A stretch of DNA of 64,000 nucleotides. Source: Ganoderma boninense (lineage: Eukaryota; Basidiomycota; Agaricomycetes; Polyporales; Polyporaceae). The notes beneath the pieces were generated by a model. That model saw nothing but the letters and a program-made list of their open reading frames with translations, did not search any database and was not told the DNA's origin. The stretch covers positions 5,224,134 to 5,288,133 of the forward strand of contig CM035304.1 of the NCBI GenBank assembly GCA_002900995.3, written 5' to 3'. How positions within the stretch are numbered: position 1 is the first letter of the stretch; each line of letters begins with the position of its first letter. Positions 22,617 through 35,199 of this stretch are shown in pieces. Both the position numbers and the translations under genes were made by a program.

Positions 22617-22619
22617 TCA
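22597..22619. repeat. Short GCTCAG(T/C) tandem repeat at a stop codon
   Basis: GCTCAG units repeat four times with single-base variants. The innermost unit supplies the TGA stop of the secreted-protein gene on the minus strand, so repeat length changes would shift the 3' UTR rather than the protein. Confidence 0.7.
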
Positions 22620-23332
22620 GCAGTTGGCGACGACGCCCTCGCCCGCGGTCTCCGCCTTCTGCAGCTGCGTCGTCGCCTTCTGCAGGTTCGCCGTCACGTC
22701 CGCATCGGTCCTATCGCATCCCCCCCGCCGATCAGCTCGGAGTGTCCGGACCGCCACCGTCAAGGCGCAGCGAAATCAATGAAAAGGTTACTCACGAAGT
22801 GATGCCCGCGAGCGTGCTCTGCGCGGCGAGGAGGTTGCTCTTGACCTGGTCGCGCGCGTCCGCGGGTGCGGTCTGGCCGGTGAACAGGGCCTTGGCGATG
22901 GTCCCGATAGCGCTCTGCGCGCCGTTGATGCTGCTCGTCACGCTCTGGACGCCCGCGGACGCCGTCGCGTCACTGGTTGGTGATGCGTGGCGTGGTCAAT
23001 CATGCTGTTCGTCGGCAAGGGAAGGAGGGAGGGAGTGCGGGAGCAAGGCTTACTCGGCGGTCTGGGTGGAGAGCGTCTTGAGGGTGTTCTGCAGGCCCGC
23101 GAGGTCGCCGACGATGCTGAGGCGGTCGACGTTGCACTGGATGTCGCCGATCTGGCGGGCGGCGATCTCAGCGACGGGGGCTGCGCGTAGAAAGGGAGGG
23201 ACGGGGGGGAAGAGCGTGTATCAGCGATGTGGTAAGGCATATGGCATATGGAGGTCGGCGCTCACCAGCAGAGACGAGAGAGCCCGCGAAGGCGAGGACA
23301 GCGAAGAAGAAGACGACGACACGGGACATCAT
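22617..23332 (-). CDS. Small secreted two-cysteine helical protein A
   Basis: Four exons: 23332-23266, 23180-23054, about 22968-22799, and about 22710-22617. The signal peptide is MMSRVVVFFFAVLAFAGSLV plus SA, and intron 1 (phase 1) falls right at the predicted cleavage region. The mature chain starts near APVAEIAARQIGDIQCNVDR and ends GVVANC, with just two cysteines: one near the mature N terminus and one at the last residue. The middle is Ala/Ser/Thr/Gln-rich and probably alpha-helical. It shares exon layout and the Cys pattern with the genes at 25.5 and 26.9 kb. Hydrophobins are excluded because they need eight cysteines. It resembles HsbA-type surface-binding proteins in size and composition, but that is not established. 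A TATA-like ATAAAAGG lies about 175 bp upstream. Confidence 0.75.
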
Positions 23333-23506
23333 TTTGCTAGGCGTTAAAGAGGAAAGAGGCTTTGGGGGAGAATGTGGCGATGAAGAAGGAGCTTGAGTGC
23401 ACAGCAGCGACGAAGGCGAGTAGATCAGCACCGGGCTGGAGCGAATGAAGAAGCGAGTGGAGGAAGGGGATGGGGATCTTGTCCAGCGCCGCCGCGCTGC
23501 CTTTTA

Positions 23507-23514
23507 TCCAGCGA
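23507..23514 (-). promoter_or_regulatory. TATA-like box of secreted protein A
   Basis: ATAAAAGG reads on the minus strand about 175 bp before the start codon at 23332, a plausible distance given a 5' UTR of about 140 nt. It is identified by sequence alone. Confidence 0.4.
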
Positions 23515-25498
23515 TGTGCTCGAAGATGCCCGGGTTGTTCGGTATGCACTGGTAGAGTCGATGTACCTTCTTGACTGCATCTCGCCAACGCTCGAGCGCG
23601 TGGGAGGCTTGGTACATAGAACGTGATCCTTGTCAGTACACAGCCCTGAACCTTCTGTCCAGTCAAAGTGGACGGACCGTGGACTCGTTCCTACGCGAGG
23701 CGGCAACGGCATACAGCCAGCCCCACCCAAACGGGATCTTCACCCTGCGAATTTGGCAGATGGCGGCTCGTCGCGGTAACCGTCGGGAAGGCAGACCACG
23801 ACGGAGTTATGACGCCGTAATTCTACTCGACGCACGCCGATGTCGTAATGCAGACAGTATTCAAGTACATACCCGAGCACTGCGAAGTGGAGGGCACCTG
23901 CGACCGAAGTCGGGTATCTGGCGGAGGACTCGGGGACGACAAGGCACCAGAGAGAAGTCGGTGTTCGCTTCGAGGATTGATGGAAGTATGTCGTTGTCAT
24001 CGTTCACGACATGAAGACTGCAAACATTGGGTACGGAGCAGTTGATTGTTTGCATGCACATTGAGGCACATACACGGTGTAGCTATACCTGCACAGTTTA
24101 TGTTGGTCAGACATAAAGTCTATATCCGAGTGACACTCACCCGAAAGCCGCCTTCACAACGTCGACGAAGTGTTTTGCCTGGTCTCGACTGTCCGTACAT
24201 ACCAAAACGTGGCTTTTTCAAGCCACGTTCGAGCCCAAGTCCGCGGAGTTGTCAGTGCGAAAACGTCAAGGCCTCTCTCCTTGGGCAGGTAAAAGGGCAG
24301 CGGTGTAGAATAGGGATTGGGGTCGTGCAGTTGTGCCGGTGAGGGTGGGAAGAGAACGGACCTGCTCTCTGCTGCGCAGCGGCAGGCAAAGGCTGTGCTC
24401 GCCCATACGGCGCTTGCCATTCTCCGACTCGCACTCGTCCACGTCGTTGCAGGTCCTGGGCCCTGGCAATTTGCTTGAATGCTTGTTGCCTGCGGTAGCA
24501 TGTCGTGTTCTACAATACTTGGTCATGTCGGCTGGCATTCCTTCTCCAAATAAATCTAAATCTATCTGACATTCGTACGCCCCACAACCTCCGTCCACAG
24601 ACGTCGAACTGATATCGTGCCCAGTGACCGACACGCCTGTCTGGCACCAACGACACTGAAATACCCATGACACGGACGCGCCCTCTCACGCCCTTGAAAC
24701 ATACCCGCTCCAGCATCTGCATGGTCTCGTGTGTTCAAATGAAGTGCAGAACACCCAATCGACAAGCCCTGGAGCTTCTTGCGTTCCATATCAGTCCGTC
24801 GCTACCTTCTCCGCGTCATCTCCATGGCACTCTCCGTGCTTCGTCCAGGGCTCTAGGTTCTAGCGGGACTCTCTTACAGGCATTTCACGGCTCTGAGGGT
24901 CCAACGCTGTCTGCTATACTGCGCTCCACCTAATCCCCCTCCCTCCAGCCGCTCCACCTCGACTCCCCCGCTCTGCACAACCACGATACAAGCGTAACAG
25001 TTGCGGACGCCAAACCAATCACCATAAACCCCTCCCCAGCGGCGCATCTGCATGAGGGTCTGCTCCCTATCAGCACTAGTGCCTCTCGGGCTCACTTACC
25101 ACTCAGTCGCAGCTCGGTCATAAGGACACCCGGCTGCGGTTCTCGCGATGTTCGTCTGATTAGCCCTCCGGTAAATGTCCCCATGGCGAGCTTCGCCAAA
25201 CCATACGCTATACCGCCGGCGGCCCTCGCCGTCCACGACGCGATAAATATCGAGGAGCAGCGGTGAGATTACGCAATTTAAACTCTGTCCCCGCCCCGTT
25301 TCCCGTCCCCCCAAGGCCAATCCAGCCAGCTTTTCTGCCTGTACCTACCGCTACTGTCTTTTCCGTGTCCTACATACCCGTCCTTGCAGCGCAAGTCCGA
25401 CTCCCACATTTCTCGTTCCCGTGTCGCCAAGCCTGACCGCACCGTCCTGCAGCACACTCCCTAGTTTGTTGATTCAATTCGAACCTCATCGTGCCAAG
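23515..25498. other. Intergenic region between secreted proteins A and B
   Basis: This is about 2 kb with divergent promoters at both ends. Open frames are short and mutually contradictory; no domain, tRNA or mobile element was recognised. Confidence 0.5.
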
Positions 25499-26215
25499 AT
25501 GCTTTCCCGCGCTGTCGTTTTCTTCTTTGCCTTCCTCTCGCTCTTCGTGAGCTCCCAGGTCTACGCGGGTATGTTACTCTATCTCTCGCAGTCCTTACGC
25601 CCGCGGTGCTCATCCGGTCCCGGTAGCCCCAACCCGTGAAATCGCGTCCCGCGACCTCGGCAGCATCGGGTGCGACCTCGCCCGCACGGGAGTGTCTTTG
25701 GGCCTTTCGGCCCTCAATGGTATCCTCACCACCATCGAAGGGCAGGTCACCGAGTAAGCCCCCGTCCCACTCCTTGTCTGTTGATATCACAGTTCTGATT
25801 GGGGTCTGCCGAAAATCGCCATGCTCATGAACGCGTCTGCCTGCTTATTCTGCAACAGCAACGCGGCCCTGAGCACCGTCCTCCAGACCGTCCTCGGCGC
25901 GGTCTCCAGCGCAGAGAGCGCGGTGAACGCCCTCGGCTCGGCCACCGGCACCACTGCGTCGGACGCGCTCTCCCTCGTCCAGACCAACATGGCCGCGGTG
26001 GAGACCGCGCTCGGCAGCCTCACCAACTCGTACGTCGCTTTTCGCCTTTCGTTGCCCTCAGAAGCACTTCAATGTGTAGGCTGTGACGCTGACCATTTGG
26101 CGATGGTCATCCTGTATCCAGGACTACTAGCTCCGGCATCGGCGCGGGCATCGAGAGCGCCTTGGAGCAGATCGCCTCCATGGCGCTCTCCGACGCGCTC
26201 TCGGCCTGCCAGTAG
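25499..26215 (+). CDS. Small secreted two-cysteine helical protein B
   Basis: Four exons with exact junctions: 25499-25568, 25627-25753, 25859-26029 and 26131-26215, giving about 150 residues. The signal peptide is MLSRAVVFFFAFLSLFVSSQ plus VYA; intron 1 is phase 1 immediately after it. Mature protein begins APTREIASRDLGSIGCDLAR and ends SDALSACQ. As in paralogues A and C there are only two cysteines, one near each end of the mature chain, which could clamp a helical bundle. The centre (SAESAVNALGSATGTTASDA) is Ala/Ser/Thr-rich. It is transcribed opposite to A and C. Function is unknown; secretion to the cell surface or medium is inferred from the signal peptide. Confidence 0.8.
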
Positions 26216-26911
26216 GCGTCGTCTTGCAAATGGGGCCTGCGCTTGGAAGTCGCGTGTGGCTCTGGCGTCCGCAGCCCTGCGGTTTGGGAGGAGGGAGGAG
26301 CCGTATTTAGCCTCACGCGATCGTGTATCGCGTATCCTTCTTCCCCTATCACTCCCCTCGATTCTTCGTTTTCGTCCTCCGCAGTTTGAAGCTGCGTGCA
26401 AAGCTTGGGCCCGTGCCCTCGCGGTCGTGTCTCGGATGTGTGTATCTGTACGCGTCGCTTGTAGCTGCCGTCTTCCTCGCATTCCGTGTACCACACGTCT
26501 CATACCACCACCATCTTTCTCTCGTGCCTTTCTGGTGCCGATGACTCCCGTGGCCACGCTGGTTCGCTAATACCCAGGGTTTTTGTTGTTCCAACCAAGC
26601 GTTCTGTCTGATTGTGTATTGTGTGAGAGTGACTGCGACGATCGACTGTTCAGCACGGGTGTCTAGTTGACTGTTGAACAGGCGTTTCAGCTCGCGACCT
26701 CGACTGCGATCATTTCGCCAGGACCCTTGCGGGGCTGATATATGCGATACAACCGCCGCAGGTGGTTATCATTGTTACGTTATACGTAGAAGCATCAATA
26801 AATTACGAAGGAAGCATATGCCAGACATGCAAACAATTGCCTGAGTCAAGCCAATCCCGTCATCCACCAGGCTCTTCGGAATCGCTGACCAGCTCCTCCA
26901 AGTCCGGCGGT
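26216..26911. other. Convergent intergenic region
   Basis: This holds the 3' flanks of secreted proteins B (plus) and C (minus). No further gene is visible. Confidence 0.5.
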
Positions 26912-27605
26912 CTACTTGCAGTTGTTCACGACGCCGTTCGCGGCGTTCACCGAGTTGAGGAACTCGGTGTTGGCCGTGTCCAGCAGCGCCAACGTGCTGT
27001 TGTCCTTCCTGCAAATACAAGCCCCCCGCACTGTTAGCCTCCTCGTCTCTTTATCCAAAAGCCGCGAACAAGAAGGGAACGGATACGTACGAGGAGAGGT
27101 CCGCAAGCGCGCCCTGAATGGCGGTGAGGTTGCCCCCGACCTGGTCGCGGAGGTTCGGGTCGGCCTTCTCCCCGTTCACGAGCGCGATGACGATCTGCTT
27201 GATGGCGAGGCCCGCGCCCTGTGCGCCCGCCTGCAGGGTCATGACGTCGTGCTTGACCGTCTTGTTCCTGTGTAAGTGTAATGGAAGTTCACGCGAAGCA
27301 GGGTTAGTCCCGACGAACTGGCCCCACCGATGAGAGGATGAGGGCGTACGCGGCGACGAGGTGGGTGTTGTTCCCCAGGGTGTTCACGATGCCGGCGAAC
27401 TGGGCGACGTGGAAGACGATCTCGGCGCGGTCGAGGTTGCATTCGAGGTTGCCGAGCTGGCGGCGGGCGGGGGCTAGTAGGGGGCAAGCTTGAGTATTTT
27501 ATTATTCCACGCCCGTTATATTTCGCACTCACCGCCATTCGCGAGCAGGGAAGCCGCGAAGGCGACGTAGGCGAACAAACCGGCAGTAGCGAAGATACGA
27601 GCCAT
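26912..27605 (-). CDS. Small secreted two-cysteine helical protein C
   Basis: Four exons, beginning 27605-27533 (MARIFATAGLFAYVAFAASL, signal peptide). Exon 2 begins APARRQLGNLECNLDRAEIV, exon 3 reads NKTVKHDVMTLQAGAQGAGL, and the last exon ends NAANGVVNNCK with the stop at 26912-26914. It has two cysteines placed as in A and B, and intron 1 is again phase 1 directly behind the signal peptide. Three N-glycosylation sequons (NNT, NKT, NST) are visible, unlike A and B. It is closer to A (shared CN-(V/L)-DR motif) than to B. Function is unknown; likely an extracellular or wall-associated small protein. Confidence 0.78.
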
Positions 27606-27757
27606 GGCAATATGTTTCAGTTGGGAGGAAAGAGCGAAGAACGAAGACTAAGGAGCGTAGAGATACTGAATGTGCTCTCGACACCGGGTCGGTAGGAACT
27701 TGGAACTGGAAGGAGAAGATGAGCTGAAGTGATGAGGTTTGCCATGGATCATGGTGG

Positions 27758-27766
27758 TTTATAAGT
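27758..27766 (-). promoter_or_regulatory. TATA-like box of secreted protein C
   Basis: CTTATAAAC on the minus strand lies about 155 bp upstream of the start codon at 27605. A run of ten C residues (27772-27781) follows immediately upstream of it. It is identified by sequence alone. Confidence 0.4.
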
Positions 27767-27781
27767 GTGTGCCCCCCCCCC

Positions 27782-28269
27782 TTCGGGATCCTCGCCGTGC
27801 ACTGCGAGTTGTCGGCGAGAAAACTTTGCCGCACCGACATGACACCTCGCTCAGTGCACAGTGTACGAGATTTGCCGCAAGTCTGACAGCGCAGAAGCTA
27901 TCGAAGTGATTGAAGGTGAGTATCGATGGCATTCAATTTCATCCAACAACTTCGCGCTCTCACTGCGGGCCGCGCTGAGTGCTGCGGACTGGCGGCGTCG
28001 GAGGCGGCATGCACAGCATCGTTTCTAACTGTACTGCTAAGTTAGGTCATGTCCTCGAACAAGTCGATGATCCAACAATGTCGCGCACCGTCTGATTTAT
28101 ATCTGGTGTGCATGTCCACTTATCACGCTTGAACCGAGGCTTGCCCAAAACCTCACGAGGGAGCCTGAAGGCTACCCGAGCCTGCGGACTCGGACACGCA
28201 GTAAAAAGCAGCCCTGACATTGTGACAGCGGTGTATTGCAAAACAGAGGACTCTCGTGAGGTGGAATCA
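27782..28269. other. Intergenic, no gene recognised
   Basis: This lies between secreted protein C's promoter and the VWA8 stop codon. No coding or RNA signal was seen. Confidence 0.5.
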
Positions 28270-31200
28270 TTAACGGTCTACCATCGTCGACAGAATGCTC
28301 CGTAGTACTGCTGGGATGTCCGCCGTGTTGGACACCCGATAGCCTCGTCCAGGTAGATTCTTCGGTATCCTGCCAGAAGGTCATGAACGAACCACGGGAT
28401 GCACATATGCTGGAGGTCCTTACCAAGCCACCTCAGCACCTTCTCCGATGCAAATGAGCGCAGTGTGGACCTTAGGGTTCCGGTCCATAACGCGCCTGAG
28501 GTCCTCTGCGGTGATGTTGTACCGTGCGAAGTTCGCGTCGGTGATGGCAATGACGAAGTAATCATCTGTGGTACCCATGCTATAGCTCGAAATCGCAGCG
28601 GTTCAATTTAATAATGCAGGCACGTACCGCCGTCGAACTTAGCAACTTCAGTTACGGACTTGTCAATTGCTTCCACTATGACGATTGTAAGAAGACGAAT
28701 CCCAAGAGCAAACCCATTTGACCTACGGGTGAAATCTCCCGCAAAGGTGTATTGGGTGATCATCTCCATCTTGTCGACAACTTTCCACCTTTCCTTGATC
28801 TCTAGTTGTTGGTTCGCTTCGACTAACGCTACCTCTGGGGAATCCCCAGACTGAAGGAGAATGTAAGAAAACGCCATGCGGAATAGCGAGCTGTCTTACG
28901 TGACCATATATCTATTGATAAGGTGGATCAACATAAATGTGCCAAGCAAGACGAACTTTTCTTTTACTTACGTCCCAGACATACTTCTCCTTGCGAGTAA
29001 GTCGATCGAAAGTTTCCATCAGCATGACAGCTACAAAAGATGAGTGCGTTCTAACGGTGCTTGTAGGACAACGGCTCTACCTGTTTCCATGCTGCGTCTG
29101 AGGCGTCCGTCTGCTTGGAATCGATACCTACAATTCACGATCAGCACGGCTGGTCCTCACCCATGAACACGACTCACATAGACGCGCTGACGTCGAACAG
29201 GAAGCGAATCCGCTTCGGTCTGACGTAACATAACAATCAGCACAGCAAAGGTGACCAGCTGATCCTGCGGCATACTTGAGCTGCGGGCGACCCATCTCCG
29301 GTTTCGCCATACCGCGCCGCTTGTAAACTGTCGCCTCTCCCGTCAGCCCTTCCGTGAGATGGCTGTCATCGAGTTCGCCGTCGGTTTGCCGCTTGACCCA
29401 AACTCGTTCCTCTTCGCGCGCAGCCAAATCTGTCCCAAGCGTCAGCGCGACATGACACCGGCATAGGAGGATACCCACTGACTCTCGAGCAGGTCATGCA
29501 GCTGTGCAACGTGGCCCTCGACGGCAGCCAACAGGGAGCCATAGAGCTTCGCCTCTCCAGCACTCATGTTCAGCTCTTCAAGGCGGCGAGCAAGCTCCTG
29601 TCGCGCCATCTCGCGCGCCCTCTCCTTCACATGGTCCGGAACATCGTTCTTGAGTGCGTCTGACACCTAATGCGGCTTAATTTTTACATTTTATACCCAA
29701 ATTGAACGAATACCTACCTGATTGATGTCGTGGCCCTTGAATAGGCGCATATATCCGCCTCGACCACCAAGGCCGGCAGTGTCACGTCCTCCGGTCTGAG
29801 AGGCCGTTGCGTCAGTCACTCGGAACGAGAAGATGATCGAAGCTTACGCCTCCGGCCCATGTGTTTCCGCCGGTGTGTGCCTCATTCTTAGGGTCCTCTT
29901 TGCCGAACTTTGGGGTGTCAAGGCTGGTGTCACCCTTCGGCTCGAACTTAAGGTCGAGGATCTGTTTCTTCGTTGCCTCTCTCGCCGCGTCGATCCCCAG
30001 CTTCTTGACAGCGAGCCTACGTATCGACGTCAAAGACAGCATAGGCCATCACAAGCAGCAACACGCACCCATGACGATCCAATATATCCTCGAGTTTTGA
30101 AATTGTCTCGGGCTTGTAAACATCAAAGTCAAAGACGTTACGCAAAGCTACTTCTAGAGAGTCACTTGGATATGCTTGCATGTGCCGTACGAGGTTCAGC
30201 AGCTCTGTTCACATAATTAACTCCTAACTCCTTGATGTTTACAGAAATTATAGAAAACTTGCCTCGCAGCGAGTAGGGGTATGTGAGGGTACCGGCTTCG
30301 TATGCGCGCCGAAGATCGTGGAAGGCAGCCACTAACCGCAGAATCGTGTCTTCGCTGAGTTGCGGAGCCAATTGAGAGAGCAGCTTCCGCTCGCTCGCCA
30401 TATCCGGGTTCGTGACCGCATGGCAACAGAAGTTGTCGCCGAGCACCTGCAAGAAGTGGTTCCCAAGGAAAGCTGGTGAAATTGCGTTAATACCAAGAAA
30501 TGAAAAATAAAAGTTTGTCGAAACGACGTACGGTACCCAGGGCGGTTCGCGAGGAGGATCAGGCGGAAGTTGGGATGGACGACGATGTCGCCATCGCGTT
30601 CCTTCATCTGGCGCACACGGCGACCGTCCGCGAGCGTGAGCTGGCCATGGCCAGCGAGGCTGCGGAAGATGGCAACAACGTGCTCCGCGGCCTTGTCTGC
30701 CTCGTCTATTACGATGACCCGTCCCATCTGAATAGCTCTCAGAAGCGGCGAGTCGGTGTACTTGATGACTCCGTTCTCGAGAACAGTCTGGAACATTAGC
30801 TGATTTACGGTGGTATCTCTATGCAGCTGAATGTACTCTCTAGGACGCCCGAGAAGCTGTGTCCATTTTGAGCAGATAGATCAACGGATGACGACCACGA
30901 CTCTCACCTGGCATAATCTGACGGCAGACGTTGAATATCTAGAATCCTTATTTCGAGATGAATAGGACAACGCACCGGTCTATGACCTTGTTCTTGCCTA
31001 CTCCCTGATCCATTGTTGAAAATCGAGAGAATTGCTATAGCATCTTCAACAAAAGCTCACCTGGTTGCCCAGCAAAACGAGATGCTCGCCCAACACCTCC
31101 AAGTCTATCGCCAAATCGCGCATCAAACCCGTCTGCAGGCTATTGTCGTAGAAATGCTCCATATACGGAATATGCGAGACCCCATCCTGGTCCTGGCTCC

Positions 31201-34200
31201 GGTCGAAGAACGGAATAAACGTTGCGCCAGCACTCCCGCCTTGCGGACCGCTCGGTGGCGGGAACCACACCCCGCCGTCGCGAATCTCGGGCGGTGGGTT
31301 GAACTGTTGTTCGGCATAAGAAACATATCCGTCCGCAAACATACACATACACAAACGTTCAGCATTCAGCAATCCCATATTCCTCCGAGATCGCCGTCGG
31401 CTGCGCATGCGCACCGGGCGACACGGCGAGAGCAGGAAAGCGACTCACCGCAGGCGTGCGCTTCGTGATGCCCGTCTCCTCGCAGATGTTGAGCAAGTTC
31501 ATCGCTTCCGTCGCCGGGAGGAACTCCGCAAGCACCGCGCGGCTGAGCAGCGCATGCAGGTCCGGCTCCGCAGTGGGGAACTGCGCGGCGCGCCGGGCGA
31601 TGCGCATGAGCGCGCGTGTCCCGAGCTTCCTGTTCTTCTGAACCGCGTCCGCGGTCATGCTTGTGCGGTACCTGTCGGCAAAGCGAAGGAGGATGTCGAC
31701 GACGGGTGCGGGACAGCCTGTCTGAAGAAAGAGATGCTCCTCCTCAGCGTGCGACATTGGCTGCGCGGCGACGGTGAAGAACATGTTCGCGTGCTCGTCG
31801 GAGAGCCAGTCTTTGAGCGGGAGCGACTTGGACGCGGTGCTGATCACGCGGAACGCGCGGTGGGCGACGGAGAGGTCGGGCGAGGGCTCCTGCAGAACAG
31901 TCGTTCAGTTTCCTCGCAACCTAGGCGAGACAAGGCCTACCTCGTCATCTAAAATGCGTCGAACGATGCGTTTCTTCTCCCAAAGCTCGACTTCGCGGTC
32001 CTGTGTGAGCCGCGCGAGCGAGCCTGCAGTGGATCCGATCACGTCCAACCCGGCAAGGTGCACCAGTCGACCTTCCCATGCCCCCTCTACGAGAGGAGCA
32101 GGCTCCCAGCTCGTAGCGCCACCGTCCTCAATCTTCCTCCGCATCAGCAGCTCCCGGCCCCCGAGCTCTTTGTACATATGTACGTCGTCCAGCTCGTACC
32201 CCAGTACCGCCGCGAACGTCCTGACAAGCGTCGTAGTGGAACACGATGCGGTAGACGGAAGCGCCGGTGGCGCGTACGAGATGTCCCACCCGAGCGCGTG
32301 CACCTGCAGCAGCGCGGTGAGCAGGCCTACGAAGCGCGCGCTCGGGATGAATTCCAGGAACTCCGGGTTCGCGAACGGAAACGCGAGGTACTCCTGTGGG
32401 CCCGCAGCCACGGTGACGGTGACATCTTTCAAGCCAGAGGGGTGGTCAAAGTGGAGGCGCGCGGCGCAGTCGTCAACGCGCGAGATGCTGTGGAGTCGGT
32501 AACCGAGGAGGCCCGCGTCGTCCTCGATCCCGCTGAGGTTCGGATTGCCGAGTTCGCCTAGGCCGGCGTCCTCGAACTGGCGCGAAAGCATGGCCCACGC
32601 GATGAAGGGGCTGTGGATCAGGGCGGGGTGGATGGAGAGGACTAAACGCGCGAGGTGCTCTGGGGATAGCGTCTCCGGGGGAGGGAACACGGACAGGAGG
32701 GCGGTGACCTTCGCAAGAGCTGTCTGCGGGAAGGCGGGAAGCGAAGACCGCGCAACCGCGTCAAGTGAATGACGAGATTCGCTGGCGATCTGCGTTGAAG
32801 CGATGATGTCTCGCAGTTTCACGTAGAATGGGGAATTGAAAACAGTGCTCGACACGGATCCGCTGGGTCGTGGTTGGAGCGCTAGCAGTGCACCCATGGG
32901 GTCGACAAAACGCGCTTGAAACCGGCTACGAAATGGGGGGTCAAGAGGGTACCCAGGGTAGGGGGGCACAGGAGCAGCTATCGCAATAACACGGAAGTTC
33001 TTGTGCGCGGGGATGAAGGTCGTAGATTCCGTTTCGGTCGCATCTAAAAGTGCGTATCGGTGGGGGTGGACGATGTGCGTGCCATCGTCGAGGTTCCTGG
33101 GCATGAAGTATGAGCGAGATCGAAGACAACGACGATAATTAAAGGGTGTACATCTCTCTGTTCTCTAGCAAGTTGTTGAGAACCTGAAGGAAGATTGCGT
33201 GAGGTTAGAAGCTAGTAGGGACACCCTTGGAGAGAACTCACTGGCATGATACCGCGCTCAGCCTTCTCAATACCCTCTATGATGAGCACCCGGCCATTCT
33301 TCACAGCGCGCACAGCAGCGCTATCTACGTAAACCAGATTCCCGCCAGCCCGAATCTCCCGACCCTGCTTCAGTTCTGTCTCTCCGATGTCGCGATGGAG
33401 AGCAACACACTCGTACTCTGAATTTATGAGACTGGCCAAAACAACAGGGACAGTCAGATATGGCAATTGGACGGATATCAAGCAAACAAGATGGGCATCG
33501 CCAAAAGACTTTGAGGCAGGAATCACGTTTAAGGACGATCCGTCACCTCCATTTTCCGGACTCGCTTCAAAAGAAGACAGATGGAAAATGAAAATCATGG
33601 AAGAGATTGACTTTCCCTCCCGAAATGATGGAAACGACAGGAAATGTTAACTTTCCCAAAAGGAATGAAGGGAAAACGTCGCCCACCATCGCAATTTCTT
33701 GAGTAGGCAGAATGGAGTCTCGCCACCAGCCGTTCTGGAGCGCGCCGGGGGAAGGGAAAGGAGAGGGAAGCAAAAGATTGGAAAGGACTGGCGAGTTTCG
33801 TTCGAGAGGCTTCTCTTCACTGATTCACTCGTGATCGCGACGCAAACATATCCATTCACCATTAAGGGCATTGGTCAAATGACGCGTTCAGATGACTCGC
33901 TCTCGTCTCCCCAGCTTTTTCTTGCCAATGTGGACTGGATATTGCCCCATATCACGACGAAGCGATGGTCTGTCAAGAAAGGCATCGTCGCGTCACGAAC
34001 GGGAGCAAGGAGAGTACATTGCACGGGCCAAGGTATCTCCAACCAGACTCAGCGAAATTCGCGAGAACCCATCGGCATTCTGAATGACCGGTCAAGAGAC
34101 TAGGACTATGGCATGCCGGAGGAGATACGAGGGAAGGGAGCCCGTACAGTGGATTCCTTCTGCACCAACGGCCATAGAGAGAGCTGAAGACAGAATCGTC

Positions 34201-34691
34201 ATTCACAGCGGGGGACAGGATATCCCCAGCACGCCCGTCTTGACAGTTGGGTCGGCCGAGTAAACACGACGTTGGGTAAGGATTTGTGAAACGAAGAGTC
34301 CTCCTACCACGAAACCCTTCGCAAGTCCCTCCTCCGAGAACATGGCCCACCACTACAGCACCCACACTGACACAATGGCCTGAACCTATCCTCAAGCCTG
34401 GAAGGGGCGTGCTCACCGACAGAATGTCAATGCCAGACGACGCGCATATGGACCCGGTTGGGAAAGGAGGAAGATGTCCTGCCCGAGCAAGTACTTCTGC
34501 AGGATGAAGTGCAGATTGTCGAGGTTGAACGGGTCGGATGTGTCGAGCAAGACACCTTCGCTGTGGGGGAGCCGATTTGGGTCCGCCGCTGCGAGGATGT
34601 CATGGGAGATGTCTCCGAGCTTCAGGACGCCCAGTGTCTGCGGTGGAGGGGCGAGTCCGCTGAGGACACTTTTGAGCCGTCTGTTAGCCAT
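28270..34691 (-). CDS. VWA8: VWA8-type AAA+ ATPase with C-terminal von Willebrand factor A domain
   Basis: This is a large multi-exon gene (about 20 exons) for a mitochondrial-type MoxR-related AAA+ protein. The start at 34691 gives MANRRLKSVLSGLAPPPQTL, basic and compatible with a targeting peptide. Family landmarks: LGDISHDILAAADP; GQDIFLLSQPGPYARRLAL (first P-loop, degenerate as in the family); ETELKQGREIRAG and IEGIEKAERGIMPVLNNLLE; a second P-loop GNQGVGKN; Walker B VIVIDEADKA; LILLANRPGY; and a VWA MIDAS (RIRFLFDVSASMYRFQADGR). The C terminus reads GYRVSNTADIPAVLRSILST. Role in fungi is not well defined; human VWA8 is a mitochondrial ATPase. The first intron in the AAA region (34416-33432) is 985 nt, against about 50-70 nt for the others. 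The gene is divergent from CLN3. Confidence 0.9.
33432..34416 (-). other. Exceptionally long intron in VWA8 (985 nt)
   Basis: Exon 1 ends at TGTCG|GTGAGC and the next begins TGGCCAG|TCTCATAAATTCAG, joining ALTFC-R-LINSEYECVALHRD in frame with family-like sequence. The intron contains no gene-length frame. A near-direct repeat, GGGAAAGT(T/C)AA, flanks about 50 nt near 33610-33655. It may hold a decayed insertion. Confidence 0.65.
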
Positions 34692-35199
34692 GTGTACCGA
34701 TGACTGGGACGCTCTCAATCTCGAATGAGCTCACGCTTGATCTCAAACTATGGGTATGGCATGTGCTCACCGTGGTCCCGTCAAAAGCCCCAATCTCGAC
34801 CGAGATAAGTATCCTGCGCCTCCGAAGCGTCGTAGAGCGAACGTCTTGAACGTGGTCAGGGAAGGAAGAATAAAGTCATGGTATTTGGGAAGGTGAATCT
34901 CATGTTCTGCTATGCGGGCGGAGCGAGATGCCGGTCAAGAAGCCGAGGCCGGGGCCACAAATAAGGAAGATACACAGCCACCGCACGTGGAGAGGACCCC
35001 GCTCACCGGGGGCCATGCGCTGTGCACCGACCTCGACTCGGAGTCGGAGCTCTGCTTCTCGAATCTCTGCCAGTCGGTCCCATTTGCTCGGCTCTTCCTT
35101 GTTTGCAGCGGGGGGGCTTCATATCCCAATCTCCTCCTATTCTACTATCACGCTGGCTCGGACTTAGCAGGAACAATACTGGCTATACCCCTCACCGCA
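34692..35199. promoter_or_regulatory. Divergent intergenic region between VWA8 and CLN3
   Basis: This is 508 bp between opposed start codons. It should hold both promoters; no specific motif is claimed. Confidence 0.45.

Noticed and set aside
22617..23332. Hydrophobin gene
   Set aside because: The small secreted protein has only two cysteines, not the eight-cysteine pattern of hydrophobins.
34512..34728. Plus-strand frames overlapping the VWA8 start
   Set aside because: They are antisense to the well supported first exon of VWA8.
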